Of a DNA stretch of 64,000 nt, positions 40,148-50,146 are shown in pieces; the stretch's first letter is position 1; the number at the start of each line of letters is the position of its first letter. Origin of the DNA: Vibrio astriarenae (lineage in GTDB: Bacteria > Pseudomonadota > Gammaproteobacteria > Enterobacterales > Vibrionaceae); contig NZ_CP047475.1 of NCBI RefSeq assembly GCF_010587385.1, forward strand, positions 372,001 through 436,000, written 5' to 3'. The notes below the pieces were generated by a model that did no database searches, was not told the DNA's origin, and worked only from the letters and a program-made list of their open reading frames with translations. A program made the position numbers and the translations under genes.

Positions 40148-40738
40148 TTACTTTGATAGCTCAGCAAATAGTGCTGTTAGCGCCTTACCACGATGAGACA
40201 ACTGCTTTTTACGTGCAGGCTCAAGTTGTGCAGAGGAGCAGTTGTCTTCCGGTACAAAGAAAACAGGATCATAGCCAAAGCCATTTTCGCCATCGGCTTT
40301 CTCTAGAATGCGGCCTTCCCATTTTCCGTGGCAGACGATCGGTGTTGGATCGTTTTCATGCTTCATTAGAACCAGCACACAGTGAAAGCGAGCAGTGCGC
40401 TCAGCCTCTGGTACGCCTTTCATTGCATCCAATAGCTTTTCTAGATTTTGTTGGTCAGAAGCACCTTCGCCAGCATAACGAGCAGAGTAGATACCCGGTG
40501 CCCCTTTCAGAAAGTCGACTTCTAAACCTGAGTCATCGGCAATCGCTGCAAGCCCCGTCTCTTTCGCGGCGTGACGTGCTTTTATAATCGCATTTTCGAT
40601 AAACGTTGTCCCTGTTTCCGCCACATCAGAGACGTTGAACTCACTTTGTGCCAGTACTTCAAAGCCAAAGTCAGATAATAAATCCGCCATCTCACGAACT
40701 TTACCTTGGTTGCCGGTCGCCAATACGATTTTTTTCAT
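40148..40738 (-). CDS. rdgB: XTP/dITP diphosphatase RdgB
   Basis: RdgB removes non-canonical purine nucleotides (XTP, ITP, dITP) from the pool. The 196-residue protein has the N-terminal [14 protein letters not shown], the metal site [20 protein letters not shown] and the late [11 protein letters not shown]. hemW follows after seven bases. Confidence 0.96.
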   Translation of the reverse strand: MKKIVLATGNQGKVREMADLLSDFGFEVLAQSEFNVSDVAETGTTFIENAIIKARHAAKETGLAAIADDSGLEVDFLKGAPGIYSARYAGEGASDQQNLEKLLDAMKGVPEAERTARFHCVLVLMKHENDPTPIVCHGKWEGRILEKADGENGFGYDPVFFVPEDNCSSAQLEPARKKQLSHRGKALTALFAELSK

Positions 40739-40751
40739 AGCTATACTCAGA

Positions 40752-41183
40752 TTACTCTTCTACATAAAATTTTTGGGTAAAGGTCAGCTTGCCTGTCCCT
40801 TTATTGCCTGCGTTCACATCAATGTTAAACGTCAACGTTTCTTCATTGGTGATGGAAAACTCTGCGAGATAGTATATCGCATCTCCCTCTTTCACTTCGC
40901 GAAAAGTGAGCTTTTTCGTGTTACCAATGAGGTTGCGGGCGCTACCACTGAGTTTAGCCGTGGTGGCGGGTTTACCAAGTGAGCCGCTATCAAGTACGCT
41001 GATGTTGAGTAGAGCAGAGTAGCCGTTCCGCTTGAGATTGTAGCTACGCGCGACTTTGGGAGCCAGGAACGTAGAGTTGAATGCAGAGTAGTGAACCTCG
41101 ACATTTTTAAAGGTTTGATACTGTCCAGCCCAGCTTGGTGAGCAAATCAGAGCAGTCAATAGCAATAACATCCAGCGTTTCAT
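40752..41183 (-). CDS. DUF4426 family periplasmic protein
   Basis: This 143-residue protein has a signal peptide (residues 1-19, ending SWA) and a beta-rich mature part with [15 protein letters not shown] and [11 protein letters not shown]. It matches the DUF4426 family, which is found between yggU and rdgB in vibrios and relatives. The function is unknown. It starts 52 bases after yggU and ends 13 bases before rdgB. Confidence 0.82.
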   Translation of the reverse strand: MKRWMLLLLTALICSPSWAGQYQTFKNVEVHYSAFNSTFLAPKVARSYNLKRNGYSALLNISVLDSGSLGKPATTAKLSGSARNLIGNTKKLTFREVKEGDAIYYLAEFSITNEETLTFNIDVNAGNKGTGKLTFTQKFYVEE

Positions 41184-41235
41184 TTTATATCCTTACAAAA
41201 TTGATAGGGGTCAGAAGCTAATACGAAAAAAGCCA

Positions 41236-41526
41236 TCATAGGATGGCTTCAATCTCTTCGGGTATCTGGTTAGGTGAGCTCACGCGCAACTGTTTGTGCC
41301 GACCTAACTCACCTTTTTCAATATGGATTGAACCTTTGGATACCTTAAATTGTTTCGACAGATACTTAGTCAAATGAGCATTGGCTTTGCCATCGACCGG
41401 TGGAGCAGTAATCGCAACTTTTAACTCATCGCCATGTAGTCCTACCAATGCATCTCGACTGGCTTTGGGTTGGATGTAGAGCCTGAGTAGTAGGTCATCC
41501 CCATCCAACCATGCTGCTTGTGCCAC
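41236..41526 (-). CDS. yggU: DUF167 family protein YggU
   Basis: This 96-residue protein has the DUF167 core [23 protein letters not shown] (in part) and [12 protein letters not shown]. It is widespread but has no assigned function. Translation starts at a GTG that overlaps the yggT stop by one base (TAGTG). Confidence 0.92.
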   Translation of the reverse strand: MAQAAWLDGDDLLLRLYIQPKASRDALVGLHGDELKVAITAPPVDGKANAHLTKYLSKQFKVSKGSIHIEKGELGRHKQLRVSSPNQIPEEIEAIL

Positions 41527-42083
41527 TATAGTCGGAACCAGATTGGACCAATGATATCGCCCATCAGGAAGTTAGCAAACTGCAGGACAATGAATAGCAC
41601 CAAAACACTAAAATCAAAGCCACCCATTGCTGGGATAATGCGACGAATTGGCGCTAGCATTGGTTCTGTCAGCTGGTGGAACACATACTCTATTGGACTA
41701 CGTCCCTGGCTTACCCAGCTTAAAATTGCACGCAGTAGTAGGACCCAGAACAACAAGCCGCCTGCTGCTTTTACAAGCGCTAAGAAGCCGAGGTATAGGT
41801 AGTCCAGACTGAATGCGACTGCACCTTGAGATGCTAGCATCACTAGCGCTGCAAATTTTACGACACACAAAACATAAGCAAACAGTAGAGTTGCTAGATC
41901 AAGGCTGCCGATGGAGGGAATGACTCGACGCAGTGGGCCAACAACCGGTTGGGTTGCTTTGACGATAAATTGAGAGAATGGATTGTAAAAATCAGCGCGA
42001 GCAGCTTGCAGCCAAATGCGCAGAATAACGACCATGATATACAGGTCGAACAGTGTAGAAATTAGAAAACTCATTGAGTTCAT
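41526..42083 (-). CDS. yggT: YggT family membrane protein
   Basis: This 185-residue inner-membrane protein is made of two YGGT repeats, each with two membrane helices: residues about 5-85 (with [20 protein letters not shown]) and 95-185 (with [19 protein letters not shown]). The family has been linked to osmotic tolerance and, in other lineages, to cell division; the exact role here is not known. It lies between proC and yggU. Confidence 0.92.
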   Translation of the reverse strand: MNSMSFLISTLFDLYIMVVILRIWLQAARADFYNPFSQFIVKATQPVVGPLRRVIPSIGSLDLATLLFAYVLCVVKFAALVMLASQGAVAFSLDYLYLGFLALVKAAGGLLFWVLLLRAILSWVSQGRSPIEYVFHQLTEPMLAPIRRIIPAMGGFDFSVLVLFIVLQFANFLMGDIIGPIWFRL

Positions 42084-42139
42084 AGTTAGCCCTTACAGCA
42101 GTGACCATCTCACTTTATTCGTAGTGAGAGAGTAGAGTT

Positions 42140-42958
42140 TTAAATCAGTGATTCCATTTCTTCTGCACGAGCAACAGCTGCGCGCATTGCTTTCGATACA
42201 ATATCGGAAAGCTGAGATTCGTTAAAGGTACGTAGAGCTTCTGCGGTGGTGCCACCTTTTGAGGTGACTTGTTCGCGAAGCGTTGATAGTTCAAGCTCTG
42301 GTTTGGCGGCGACAAGTTTCGCTGCACCTAATGCTGATTGCTGAACCAGTAAGCGTGCCGTTTCGGCACTAAAGCCCTGAGCAATCGCCTCTTTTTGCAT
42401 CGCTTCCATGAAAAGGAAGAAGTAAGCAGGTGAGCTACCTGCTGCTGCGATGATGTTGTTGATGCCCGACTCTTGCTCAACCCAGCACACCTCACCGACG
42501 GCTTGCATTAACTGGTGAGCAAAATCACGATCGGTTTGTATGACGCTTTCTGGAGCATATAAGCCACTCATGCCTTCTCCAACCAGAGAAGGTGTATTTG
42601 GCATCACGCGTACGAGGTTGAGTTTACTGCCAAGCATCTCTTCAAGGCGCTGGCAATTAATACCGGCGGCGATTGAGATAACGAGTTTATTGCTCCAGTT
42701 GACCTCTTTAAGTCCTTCTCCCACGAGTGCCATCATTTGTGGCTTAACCGCTAGCACGATGACATCAGCAAGCTTTGCTGCTTGCTCATTGTCCACTGTG
42801 GTATTGACACCAAATTCGCTAGCTAGAGCATCACGAGTGCTTTGGCTTGGTGCGGTGGCGGTAATCAGGTTTGATGGGTAGCCGCTCGCTTTGAGTCCAG
42901 CAATAATTGAGCGAGCCATGTTGCCCGCCCCAATAAAGGCAATATGCTTATGTTCCAT
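42140..42958 (-). CDS. proC: Pyrroline-5-carboxylate reductase
   Basis: ProC catalyses the last step of proline synthesis with NAD(P)H. The 272-residue protein has the dinucleotide-binding IAFIGAGNMARSII, the VKPQ segment, VRVMPNTPSLVGEGM, and the C-terminal TSKGGTTAEALRTF. It starts eight bases after yggS. Confidence 0.96.
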   Translation of the reverse strand: MEHKHIAFIGAGNMARSIIAGLKASGYPSNLITATAPSQSTRDALASEFGVNTTVDNEQAAKLADVIVLAVKPQMMALVGEGLKEVNWSNKLVISIAAGINCQRLEEMLGSKLNLVRVMPNTPSLVGEGMSGLYAPESVIQTDRDFAHQLMQAVGEVCWVEQESGINNIIAAAGSSPAYFFLFMEAMQKEAIAQGFSAETARLLVQQSALGAAKLVAAKPELELSTLREQVTSKGGTTAEALRTFNESQLSDIVSKAMRAAVARAEEMESLI

Positions 42959-42966
42959 TATTATCT

Positions 42967-43677
42967 CTAATTCTTGTTAGCGTAATCACGCGCACCAAAG
43001 ATAGCGGTACCAATACGAACAATGGTACTACCGGCTTCAATCGCGGCTTCCATATCACCACTCATTCCCATCGATAGAGTATCAAGGTCTGGGTGTTTTT
43101 CGCTGAGTTGATCTTTCAGCTCTGCCAGCTGCTTAAATGCAGCCAGCTGTGAGTTGTAGTCCGTCACATTGGCTGGAATCGACATCAATCCTCTTAATTT
43201 GAGGTTTGGTAGGCGAGAAATCAACTCAGCAAGCTCGAATATTTGGTCTGTGTCCAAACCTGATTTTGATGCTTCTCCACTGGTATTGACCTGTAATAGG
43301 ACTTGGAGCGCTGGCATATGCTCAGGTCTTTGATCGTTGAGGCGTTGTGCAGTTTTGGCACGGTCAATGGTATGTACCCAAGCAAAATGCTCAGCAACAT
43401 GGCGAGTCTTGTTGGATTGAATGGGCCCGATGAAGTGCCACTCAATCGTTAAATCTGGGTGGTTATGGTTAAAGAACTGAACCTTATCGACACCTTCTTG
43501 GACATAGTTCTCACCAAACATTCGCTGTCCTGCGTGTGCGGCTTCTAATATTGCTTGGTTAGGTTTGGTTTTACTGACCGCCAGCAATTGCACAGAGTCA
43601 CGAGCTCGTCCACACTTTTGCTCTGCACTGTGAATTTGTGAAGTGATATGTTCGATGTTTTGTTGAATACTACTCAT
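42967..43677 (-). CDS. yggS: PLP homeostasis protein YggS (YBL036C family)
   Basis: YggS is a single-domain PLP-binding protein that keeps free pyridoxal phosphate in balance and affects amino acid metabolism. The 236-residue protein has the PLP lysine in LLAVSKTKPNQAI (about residue 36), the HFIGPIQSNKTRH strand, and the phosphate-binding LSMGMSGDMEAAI. It leads the operon and is divergent from pilT with a 24-base gap. Confidence 0.95.
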   Translation of the reverse strand: MSSIQQNIEHITSQIHSAEQKCGRARDSVQLLAVSKTKPNQAILEAAHAGQRMFGENYVQEGVDKVQFFNHNHPDLTIEWHFIGPIQSNKTRHVAEHFAWVHTIDRAKTAQRLNDQRPEHMPALQVLLQVNTSGEASKSGLDTDQIFELAELISRLPNLKLRGLMSIPANVTDYNSQLAAFKQLAELKDQLSEKHPDLDTLSMGMSGDMEAAIEAGSTIVRIGTAIFGARDYANKN

Positions 43678-43701
43678 AGTTTATGAAACCAAGGAATTTA
43701 T

Positions 43702-44742
43702 ATGGATATCGCTGAGTTACTGGATTTTAGTGTAAAGCATAATGCGTCAGATCTACACCTTTCTGCAGGAGTTCCGCCAATGGTGCGTATTGACGGTGAA
43801 GTGAGAAAGCTAGGAGTGCCCGCCTTCAGCCATGCAGATGTGCACCGTTTGGTGTTTGAGATCATGAACGATGCTCAGCGAAGTGAGTTTGAGGAGAAGC
43901 TAGAAATCGACTTTTCTTTTGAGCTACCCAATGTAGGACGATTTCGTGTCAATGCATTTAACCAGTCGCGTGGCTGCTCTGCGGTATTTCGAACCATCCC
44001 AACGGTGATTCCGACGTTGGAGCAGCTTGATGCTCCAGCCGTGTTTGAGCAAATTGCCAATTATGAAAAAGGACTGGTGCTGGTTACAGGCCCAACTGGT
44101 TCGGGTAAGTCAACTACACTAGCGGCAATGGTGGACTATGTTAACCGCAATCACAATAAACATATTCTCACGATTGAAGATCCGATCGAGTTTGTTCATA
44201 CCAACAACAAGTGCTTGATCAACCAGCGAGAAGTTCACCGCGATACACACAGTTTCAAGAATGCGTTGCGTAGTGCGCTGCGTGAAGATCCGGATGTCAT
44301 TTTAGTGGGGGAGCTGCGAGATCAAGAGACGATCAGCTTAGCTTTAACCGCAGCAGAAACGGGGCATTTGGTGTTCGGCACGCTCCACACGAGCTCAGCA
44401 GCAAAAACGATCGACCGTATTATCGATGTGTTCCCGGGCAGTGATAAGGATATGGTGCGCTCGATGCTCTCTGAGTCTCTGCGTGCAGTCATTGCTCAGA
44501 AGCTCCTTAAACGAGTGGGTGGCGGACGTGTCGCTTGTCATGAGATCATGATGGCCACCCCGGCGATTCGCAACTTGATCCGCGAAGATAAAGTGGCGCA
44601 AATGTACTCGATCATTCAAACGGGGGCCGCGCATGGTATGCAGACGATGGAACAGAATTCTAAGCAGTTGCTGTCGAAAGGCTTAGTTGATCCTGATGAA
44701 GTCGCGCGTAAAATTGAAACCGACTCTGGGCCGATCTTCTAG
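43702..44742 (+). CDS. pilT: Type IV pilus retraction ATPase PilT
   Basis: PilT is the hexameric motor that retracts type IV pili for twitching or DNA uptake. The 346-residue protein has the Walker A GPTGSGKST, the Asp box ILTIEDPIEF, Walker B LVGELRD, the His box TLHTSSA and the C-terminal AIRNLIRE motif needed for retraction. pilU follows after about ten bases. Confidence 0.97.
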   Translation: MDIAELLDFSVKHNASDLHLSAGVPPMVRIDGEVRKLGVPAFSHADVHRLVFEIMNDAQRSEFEEKLEIDFSFELPNVGRFRVNAFNQSRGCSAVFRTIPTVIPTLEQLDAPAVFEQIANYEKGLVLVTGPTGSGKSTTLAAMVDYVNRNHNKHILTIEDPIEFVHTNNKCLINQREVHRDTHSFKNALRSALREDPDVILVGELRDQETISLALTAAETGHLVFGTLHTSSAAKTIDRIIDVFPGSDKDMVRSMLSESLRAVIAQKLLKRVGGGRVACHEIMMATPAIRNLIREDKVAQMYSIIQTGAAHGMQTMEQNSKQLLSKGLVDPDEVARKIETDSGPIF

Positions 44743-44754
44743 GGAGCGATGTCT

Positions 44755-45873
44755 ATGGCTGCAGAAATGAAAATTGATCACTATTTAGGAGCCATGCTCG
44801 AGAACAAGGCTTCTGATATCTATATTACCGTTGGTGCACCTGTGTTGCTGCGAGTCGATGGTGAGTTGCGTGCCCAAGGAGAGAAACTCTCAGAACACGA
44901 CGTGTTAGCGCTTCTTGAGCCTATGATGGACCAAGATCGTCTCGTTGAGTATCACAAGCAACGCGAAGCGAACTTTGCGGTAGTACGCGATATTGGTCGT
45001 TTTCGTGTCAGTGCTTTTTACCAGCGAGAGCTGCCAGGCGCGGTAATACGTCGCATTGAAACCAATATTCCTACCTTTGACGATCTTAAGTTGCCAGACG
45101 TGCTGCAAGATCTTTCCATCGCGAAGCGCGGGCTTGTACTGGTGGTTGGAGCGACCGGTTCGGGTAAGTCCACCACGATGGCAGCAATGACAGGCTACCG
45201 GAATACTCATCGTACCGGGCATATCTTAACGGTAGAAGACCCGATTGAGTTCGTCCACGAGCATAAGCGCTGTATTGTCACTCAGCGTGAAGTTGGCCTT
45301 GATACAGAAAGCTTTGAGGTTGCGCTGAAAAACTCATTGCGCCAGGCTCCAGATATGGTCTTGATTGGTGAGATCCGCAGTCGTGAGACAATGGAGTATG
45401 CCATGACCTTTGCTGAAACGGGCCACTTATGTATGGCAACATTGCACGCTAATAATGCTAACCAAGCACTCGAGCGAATCTTGCATCTCATGCCAAAAGA
45501 GCAGCGTGAGCAGTTCCTGTTTGATCTCTCTATAAATCTAAAAGGGGTGATAGGGCAGCAGCTCATTCGCGATAAGCATGGTAAGGGGCGGCATGGTGTG
45601 TTTGAGGTGCTGCTGAATAGCCTAAGGGTATCTGACTTGATCCGTCGTGGTGACCTGCATGAGCTTAAACCGACCATGGCTCGCTCAAAAGAAGTTGGAA
45701 TGCAGACGTTTGATCAAGCGCTGTATCAGCTTGTGATAGACGACAAGATCAATGAAGAAGATGCACTGCATAGTGCAGACTCTGCCAATGACTTACGTTT
45801 GATGCTCAAGACGCAGCGTGGTGACGGTTTTTCTGGTGGAAGCCTATCTGACGTGAAGATTGATATGGATTAA
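44755..45873 (+). CDS. pilU: PilT-dependent retraction ATPase PilU
   Basis: PilU is a PilT paralogue that adds retraction force when PilT is present. The 372-residue protein has the Walker A GATGSGKSTT, LTVEDPIEFVHEH, LIGEIRSRE and TLHANNANQAL. The C-terminal motif reads LRVSDLIRRG, different from the AIRNLIRE of PilT, as is usual for PilU. I chose the ATG at 44755 because GGGAG is eight bases upstream; an ATG at 44749 is the alternative. Confidence 0.95.
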   Translation: MAAEMKIDHYLGAMLENKASDIYITVGAPVLLRVDGELRAQGEKLSEHDVLALLEPMMDQDRLVEYHKQREANFAVVRDIGRFRVSAFYQRELPGAVIRRIETNIPTFDDLKLPDVLQDLSIAKRGLVLVVGATGSGKSTTMAAMTGYRNTHRTGHILTVEDPIEFVHEHKRCIVTQREVGLDTESFEVALKNSLRQAPDMVLIGEIRSRETMEYAMTFAETGHLCMATLHANNANQALERILHLMPKEQREQFLFDLSINLKGVIGQQLIRDKHGKGRHGVFEVLLNSLRVSDLIRRGDLHELKPTMARSKEVGMQTFDQALYQLVIDDKINEEDALHSADSANDLRLMLKTQRGDGFSGGSLSDVKIDMD

Positions 45874-45877
45874 TCGG

Positions 45878-45912
45878 ATATGGCCTTCAGAACGTACTGG
45901 AGGCCATATTTC
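45878..45912. terminator. Terminator between pilU and ruvX
   Basis: A 13-bp stem with one G-T pair (45878-45890 with 45897-45909) is followed by a few T's. It separates two convergent operons. Confidence 0.7.
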
Positions 45913-45918
45913 AATTTA

Positions 45919-46341
45919 TTAGCCCCATTGAGCCTCGAACCAACTCTCTAAAATGACCACCGCCGATTGACAGTCAATGTTGCCTTTCTCGAGTGCTTTG
46001 TAGCCACCCATACTAAATAGGTCAGCCCTTGCTTCGGCTGTCGACAGGCGTTCATCATGCAGCTCGACAGGCAGCCCAAAACGGCCATGAAGTCGATTAG
46101 CAAACTTCTTTGCGCGTGGGGTAATCGTTTCTAGGTCACGTCCGTGTAAGTCTGTAGGCAAACCTACGACCAAAAGATCGGGTTGCCACTCCTTGATGAG
46201 TTTTTCAATATCATCCCAGTTTGGAATACCATCGTTGGCTTTAAAGGCACGCAGTGGCGAAGCCGTGCCTGTGACTTCTTGGCCAATGGCACTACCAATA
46301 CTTTTGGTGCCAAAATCGAATCCCATAATAGTGCGAGACAT
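45919..46341 (-). CDS. ruvX: Holliday junction resolvase-like protein RuvX (YqgF)
   Basis: YqgF is an RNase H-fold nuclease essential in many bacteria and linked to pre-16S rRNA processing. The 140-residue protein has the N-terminal [15 protein letters not shown], the [13 protein letters not shown] strand and [10 protein letters not shown]. It ends the sprT-rsmE-gshB-yqgE-ruvX run. Confidence 0.95.
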   Translation of the reverse strand: MSRTIMGFDFGTKSIGSAIGQEVTGTASPLRAFKANDGIPNWDDIEKLIKEWQPDLLVVGLPTDLHGRDLETITPRAKKFANRLHGRFGLPVELHDERLSTAEARADLFSMGGYKALEKGNIDCQSAVVILESWFEAQWG

Positions 46342-46370
46342 AGTGATTAGAGTTTCCTGTTCATTGTCGA

Positions 46371-46934
46371 CTAGGCGTGCCCAGCGATACTAGAGAGTTG
46401 AGCTGGATCGATACCGAGTTTCTCGACCGCTTTGCGCCACTTTTCATCGTTTGGTGTATCAAAGATCAATACTGAATCAGCCTCAATGGTAAGCCACGAG
46501 TTTTCCGCCAACTCTACCTCCAACTGGCCTGCTGTCCACCCTGAGTAACCCAATGTCACGAGGTAGCCACTCGGCTCAGCTTCGGTGCCGAGCACAGACA
46601 AAATATCGCGTGATGTAGTGACTGTCAGATCTTCGGTCATTTGAATGCTCGACTCATAGTAGTCTTTGGGTTTGTGTAGAACAAAGCCTCTATCTTCAGA
46701 TACCGGCCCGCCATTAAGGACAGGACGCTCAAGACTCTCCGTCAGTAACTGCGGATGGACAGGGTCGATTTCAGCTTGCTCGAGAATATTGCCAATCGTG
46801 ACATCAATCGGAGCATTGATGATCAGCCCCATAGCGCCCTCTTCATTGTGTTCACAAATGTAGACAACACTATTTTTAAAATAGGGGTCTTGCATCCCCG
46901 GCATGGCAACGAGAAAGTGGTTGGTTAAATTCAT
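46371..46934 (-). CDS. yqgE: YqgE/AlgH family protein
   Basis: This 187-residue protein has the DUF179 core: [22 protein letters not shown] and [10 protein letters not shown] at the N-terminus, [14 protein letters not shown], and [11 protein letters not shown]. The ATG at 46934 has GGAG six bases upstream; the longer in-frame start would add 12 unrelated residues. It is named AlgH in Pseudomonas for an effect on alginate, but the biochemical role is unknown. It is commonly paired with ruvX. Confidence 0.94.
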   Translation of the reverse strand: MNLTNHFLVAMPGMQDPYFKNSVVYICEHNEEGAMGLIINAPIDVTIGNILEQAEIDPVHPQLLTESLERPVLNGGPVSEDRGFVLHKPKDYYESSIQMTEDLTVTTSRDILSVLGTEAEPSGYLVTLGYSGWTAGQLEVELAENSWLTIEADSVLIFDTPNDEKWRKAVEKLGIDPAQLSSIAGHA

Positions 46935-46995
46935 AGCGACTCCAATATTGGGGCGAATAATAGGCAGCACAGATTGCTCGCGCTACCTATCGTGC

Positions 46996-47943
46996 TTATG
47001 CCTTAACTCGACGCTCAATAGCATCCATTAGCTTACCTGTGATTGAGATATCAAAGGCGGCCTCGATTTCACGGATGCACGTTGGGCTTGTTACGTTAAT
47101 CTCAGTGAGCTTGTCACCGATAACATCAAGACCAACAAAAATAAGCCCTTTTTCTTTTAGTGTTGGTGCCACAGCTTGAGCAATTTTAAGGTCGGTCTCG
47201 CTCAGTGGGCGAGCTTCGCCAGTACCACCTGCAGCCAGGTTACCGCGAGTTTCACCTTTGGCAGGGATACGCGCTAGACAGTATGGCATTGGTTCGCCAT
47301 CAACCACCAAGATACGCTTATCGCCGTTGCTGATATCTGGTACGAACGTTTGCGCCATTGCATAGTTTTGACCGTGATTGGTCAAAGTTTCAATGATCAC
47401 CGATACGTTTGGATCGTTCTCCTTCACTCGGAAGATTGATGCGCCGCCCATACCGTCTAGTGGCTTGAGGATCACATCACCATGCTCTTCACGGAAGGCT
47501 TTGATCTTTTCCGCTTTGCGCGTAACGATAGTCGTCGGTGTTAGCTCTGGGAACCATGCCGTGAACAGTTTCTCATTGCAATCACGAAGGCTCTGAGGTT
47601 TGTTTACGATAAGCGCACCGTTCTCTTCTGCGCGCTCTAAGATGTAAGTCGCGTAGATGTATTCAGTATCAAAAGGAGGATCTTTGCGCATTAACACAGC
47701 ATCAAGATCGGCGAGTTTAATGGTTTGCTCAGATTTAAACTCATACCAACCCGTTGGATCTTCTTTCAGCTCAACCACTTTAGTATCGGCAATCGCGACA
47801 CCTTGATCGAGGTGGAGATCGTTCATTTCCATGTAGTGGATTTCATAACCACGACGCTGTGCTTCTAACATCATGGCAAAACTTGAATCTTTCTTAATAT
47901 TGATGGACGAAATTGGGTCCATCACAATGCCGAGCTTAATCAT
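46996..47943 (-). CDS. gshB: Glutathione synthetase
   Basis: GshB adds glycine to gamma-glutamylcysteine, the last step of glutathione synthesis. The 315-residue protein begins MIKLGIVMDPISSINIKKD, has an ATP-grasp fold with ILKPLDGMGGASIFR, and ends with the metal site INVTSPTCIREIE. The ATG at 47943 is preceded by GGAGAAAAG; an ATG four codons earlier lies within that site. Confidence 0.97.
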   Translation of the reverse strand: MIKLGIVMDPISSINIKKDSSFAMMLEAQRRGYEIHYMEMNDLHLDQGVAIADTKVVELKEDPTGWYEFKSEQTIKLADLDAVLMRKDPPFDTEYIYATYILERAEENGALIVNKPQSLRDCNEKLFTAWFPELTPTTIVTRKAEKIKAFREEHGDVILKPLDGMGGASIFRVKENDPNVSVIIETLTNHGQNYAMAQTFVPDISNGDKRILVVDGEPMPYCLARIPAKGETRGNLAAGGTGEARPLSETDLKIAQAVAPTLKEKGLIFVGLDVIGDKLTEINVTSPTCIREIEAAFDISITGKLMDAIERRVKA

Positions 47944-47955
47944 TCTTTTCTCCAT

Positions 47956-48687
47956 TTAGCCAAGGTCGCCAAAGCGAACTTGCAGGGCTGTAATTGCAGT
48001 AAGGGCGGCCGTTTCTGTTCTAAGTACTCTTGGCCCTAAAAGTGTTTCTTCAAAATTATAGTGACGCGTTTTCTCAATCTCTTCGCTTGATAGGCCACCT
48101 TCTGGGCCAATCAGCAAACGTACTTTCTCAACAGGAGTCGGCAGTGTGTTAATTGAGTATTGAGCACGAGGGTGTAAGTTTAATTTAAGACCATCAAACT
48201 CTTCATTACACCACTCTTCAAGCTGCATTATTGGTCGAATCTCAGGAACGCGATTTCTACCACACTGTTCACAGGCTGCGATGGCCACTTTTTGCCATTG
48301 CGCCAGTTTCTTCTCAAAACGTTTTTGGTCCAGCTTGACACCGCAACGCTCAGAGATCAGTGGAGTAATGGTATTCACTCCAAGCTCTACTGATTTCTGG
48401 ATAGTGAACTCCATTTTGTCGCCACGTGAGATAACTTGTCCCAGGTGTAGATCGAGAGGTGACTCAATGTCTTTCTCAACACGCTCAAGTACCGTGACAG
48501 TGACGTTCTTTTTGGAAACAGCGGTAATGTCTGCTGGAAACTCTGCGCCACTATTATCAAACAACAAGACTTGTTGTCCCTCTCTCATGCGAAGAACGCG
48601 ACCAACATGACCACTGGCGTCTTCACTGAGGGAAAGCTCTCCGAGGGCTTGGATAGGTTCAGGGTGGAAAATTCGAGGTACGCGCAT
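47956..48687 (-). CDS. rsmE: 16S rRNA (uracil-1498-N3)-methyltransferase RsmE
   Basis: RsmE methylates U1498 at the decoding site of 16S rRNA. The 243-residue protein has a PUA-like N-terminal domain and a SPOUT trefoil-knot domain with the SAM-binding [15 protein letters not shown] and [15 protein letters not shown]. gshB follows after 12 bases. Confidence 0.96.
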   Translation of the reverse strand: MRVPRIFHPEPIQALGELSLSEDASGHVGRVLRMREGQQVLLFDNSGAEFPADITAVSKKNVTVTVLERVEKDIESPLDLHLGQVISRGDKMEFTIQKSVELGVNTITPLISERCGVKLDQKRFEKKLAQWQKVAIAACEQCGRNRVPEIRPIMQLEEWCNEEFDGLKLNLHPRAQYSINTLPTPVEKVRLLIGPEGGLSSEEIEKTRHYNFEETLLGPRVLRTETAALTAITALQVRFGDLG

Positions 48688-48790
48688 AGAGCTGTGTCCA
48701 AAAGTTAGCTTATTGATATTGAGTTAAGTCTAACATGGTTGCGCAGGGACGAAAAAACAAGGGCTTGAATTCGCTATTGATGCCTTTAAG

Positions 48791-49291
48791 TCAAGACAGT
48801 TGCTTGCCAGTATAATTTAGCTGCTGGTGACATGCTCCACAGCGATAAAGTGCCTGATGTCTTTGTACCTTGTTGTGGCGACGTATTGTCAGTGCATGTT
48901 CGTTGCATGCGCAGCGGTATTGAAAGGTATTGCCTTGTACCGATGCGATATTGAATGAATGAGTCGTATTCGGCTCCACTCCCAGTACTTTAAACATGAT
49001 CGCTTGCCACTCTTTACCATGAGGGCGAACACGCCCAAACAGTTTGAAGCAGATTAAATGAGCCACTTCATGAGGAATCACTTCATTGAGAAACGCGTCA
49101 GGATTTTCACTAAATAGTACTGGGTTGAGGCGTATTTCCCATAGCTGAAGATAGGCTTTGCCAGCGGCCTTGCCGCGTAGCTTATAGCTGATGGTAGGTT
49201 GAGGTAATTCGACCTTGAAGTATTGCTCTGCTTTTTGAATGCAGTGGGCAACCTGTTTTACGGTTTGGTGTTGCAGTTGTTTGTCTAGCAA
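48791..49291 (-). CDS. sprT: SprT family zinc metalloprotease-like protein
   Basis: The 166-residue form matches the length of E. coli SprT. It has the zinc motif HEVAHL (about residues 74-78) with a third His in GRVRPHGKEW, and a C-terminal zinc-ribbon with two Cys pairs (CAC and CGAC). The family is related to the DNA-protein crosslink protease Spartan. The start is uncertain: there is no ATG, and I prefer the TTG at 49291. A TTG at 49348 would place the upstream gene's terminator inside the coding region. Confidence 0.85.
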   Translation of the reverse strand: MLDKQLQHQTVKQVAHCIQKAEQYFKVELPQPTISYKLRGKAAGKAYLQLWEIRLNPVLFSENPDAFLNEVIPHEVAHLICFKLFGRVRPHGKEWQAIMFKVLGVEPNTTHSFNIASVQGNTFQYRCACNEHALTIRRHNKVQRHQALYRCGACHQQLNYTGKQLS

Positions 49292-49293
49292 AA

Positions 49294-49320
49294 GAGTAGC
49301 CCCGAATGGAATCGGGGCTA
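49294..49320 (-). terminator. Terminator of the DUF2189 gene
   Basis: A 9-bp stem (49297-49305 with 49312-49320) is followed on the minus strand by CTCTTTT. It lies between the DUF2189 stop and the likely sprT start. Confidence 0.75.
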
Positions 49321-49357
49321 GGATACCTAAAGATGTCGTGATTCCCAAATTTTACGG

Positions 49358-50146
49358 TTAGTGTTTTTTCTTGATGGTCGCGTGATACGCATGCCAGGTC
49401 CCGTAGCCAAGTATGGGCATGGTGAACAGCATACCAATACCATAAGTGGCAAAGCCGAGAAGGATACCCCCACCGATAATCCCTGCCCAGACAACCATAG
49501 CTCCAAGGTTGTTACGTACAGCGTTTACACTGGTAAACACTGCGGTCATCATGTCGACTCTGCGCTCCATCATCAACGGAATAGAGAAAGCGGAGATACT
49601 AAATACCACAGCGGCCAGTACTGCGCCAATCACGGAACCAATGGCAAGGAAAGGCAAGAAGTCACTTAAAGGCGCGCCTTGAACGGAAGGATAGATGGCG
49701 TGGAGCAGGGCAGCAATGCGCATCCAAAATATCATAGCCACCGCAAGCAGGACAGCAAACGCCCATTGTGAAGAAGAGTTACGTCCAATCGCCTTCATAG
49801 AGTGTGGTAGGCTGGCATTGTGACCTTTTTCTCGTTGCCAACTGGCATCATACAATCCCAACGCAAGGAAGGGGCCAATCAACATATACACAATCAGACT
49901 GGGCATGATCACCAAATGAGTGCCTTGCCATTGCACCAGCAGCACGATGCCGATCGCGGCTGCCATAAAACATAAACCGTAGAAAGCGCTGATGATGGGC
50001 ATACGAACAAAGTCGTTGAGCCCCAACGCTAACCAGTGAAAGGGAGCAGAGATACTGAGTGTGTTGCACGGAATGGTGCGTGCATACTCATGGTCAGATT
50101 GCTTCTGCTTAGTGTCAAAATCTGACGAGTTGTAGGTTCGAGGCAT
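49358..50146 (-). CDS. DUF2189 family integral membrane protein
   Basis: This 262-residue protein has a polar N-terminal tail (PRTYNSSDFDTKQKQ) and about six membrane helices, with the family segments FHWLALGLNDFVRMP, AFYGLCF, LYDASWQRE and a late GIGMLFTMPILGYGTWHAY. DUF2189 proteins sometimes lie near cytochrome oxidase genes; none is close here and the role is unknown. AAGGAGG before the ATG at 50146 fixes the start; the upstream in-frame start is rejected. Confidence 0.85.
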   Translation of the reverse strand: MPRTYNSSDFDTKQKQSDHEYARTIPCNTLSISAPFHWLALGLNDFVRMPIISAFYGLCFMAAAIGIVLLVQWQGTHLVIMPSLIVYMLIGPFLALGLYDASWQREKGHNASLPHSMKAIGRNSSSQWAFAVLLAVAMIFWMRIAALLHAIYPSVQGAPLSDFLPFLAIGSVIGAVLAAVVFSISAFSIPLMMERRVDMMTAVFTSVNAVRNNLGAMVVWAGIIGGGILLGFATYGIGMLFTMPILGYGTWHAYHATIKKKH

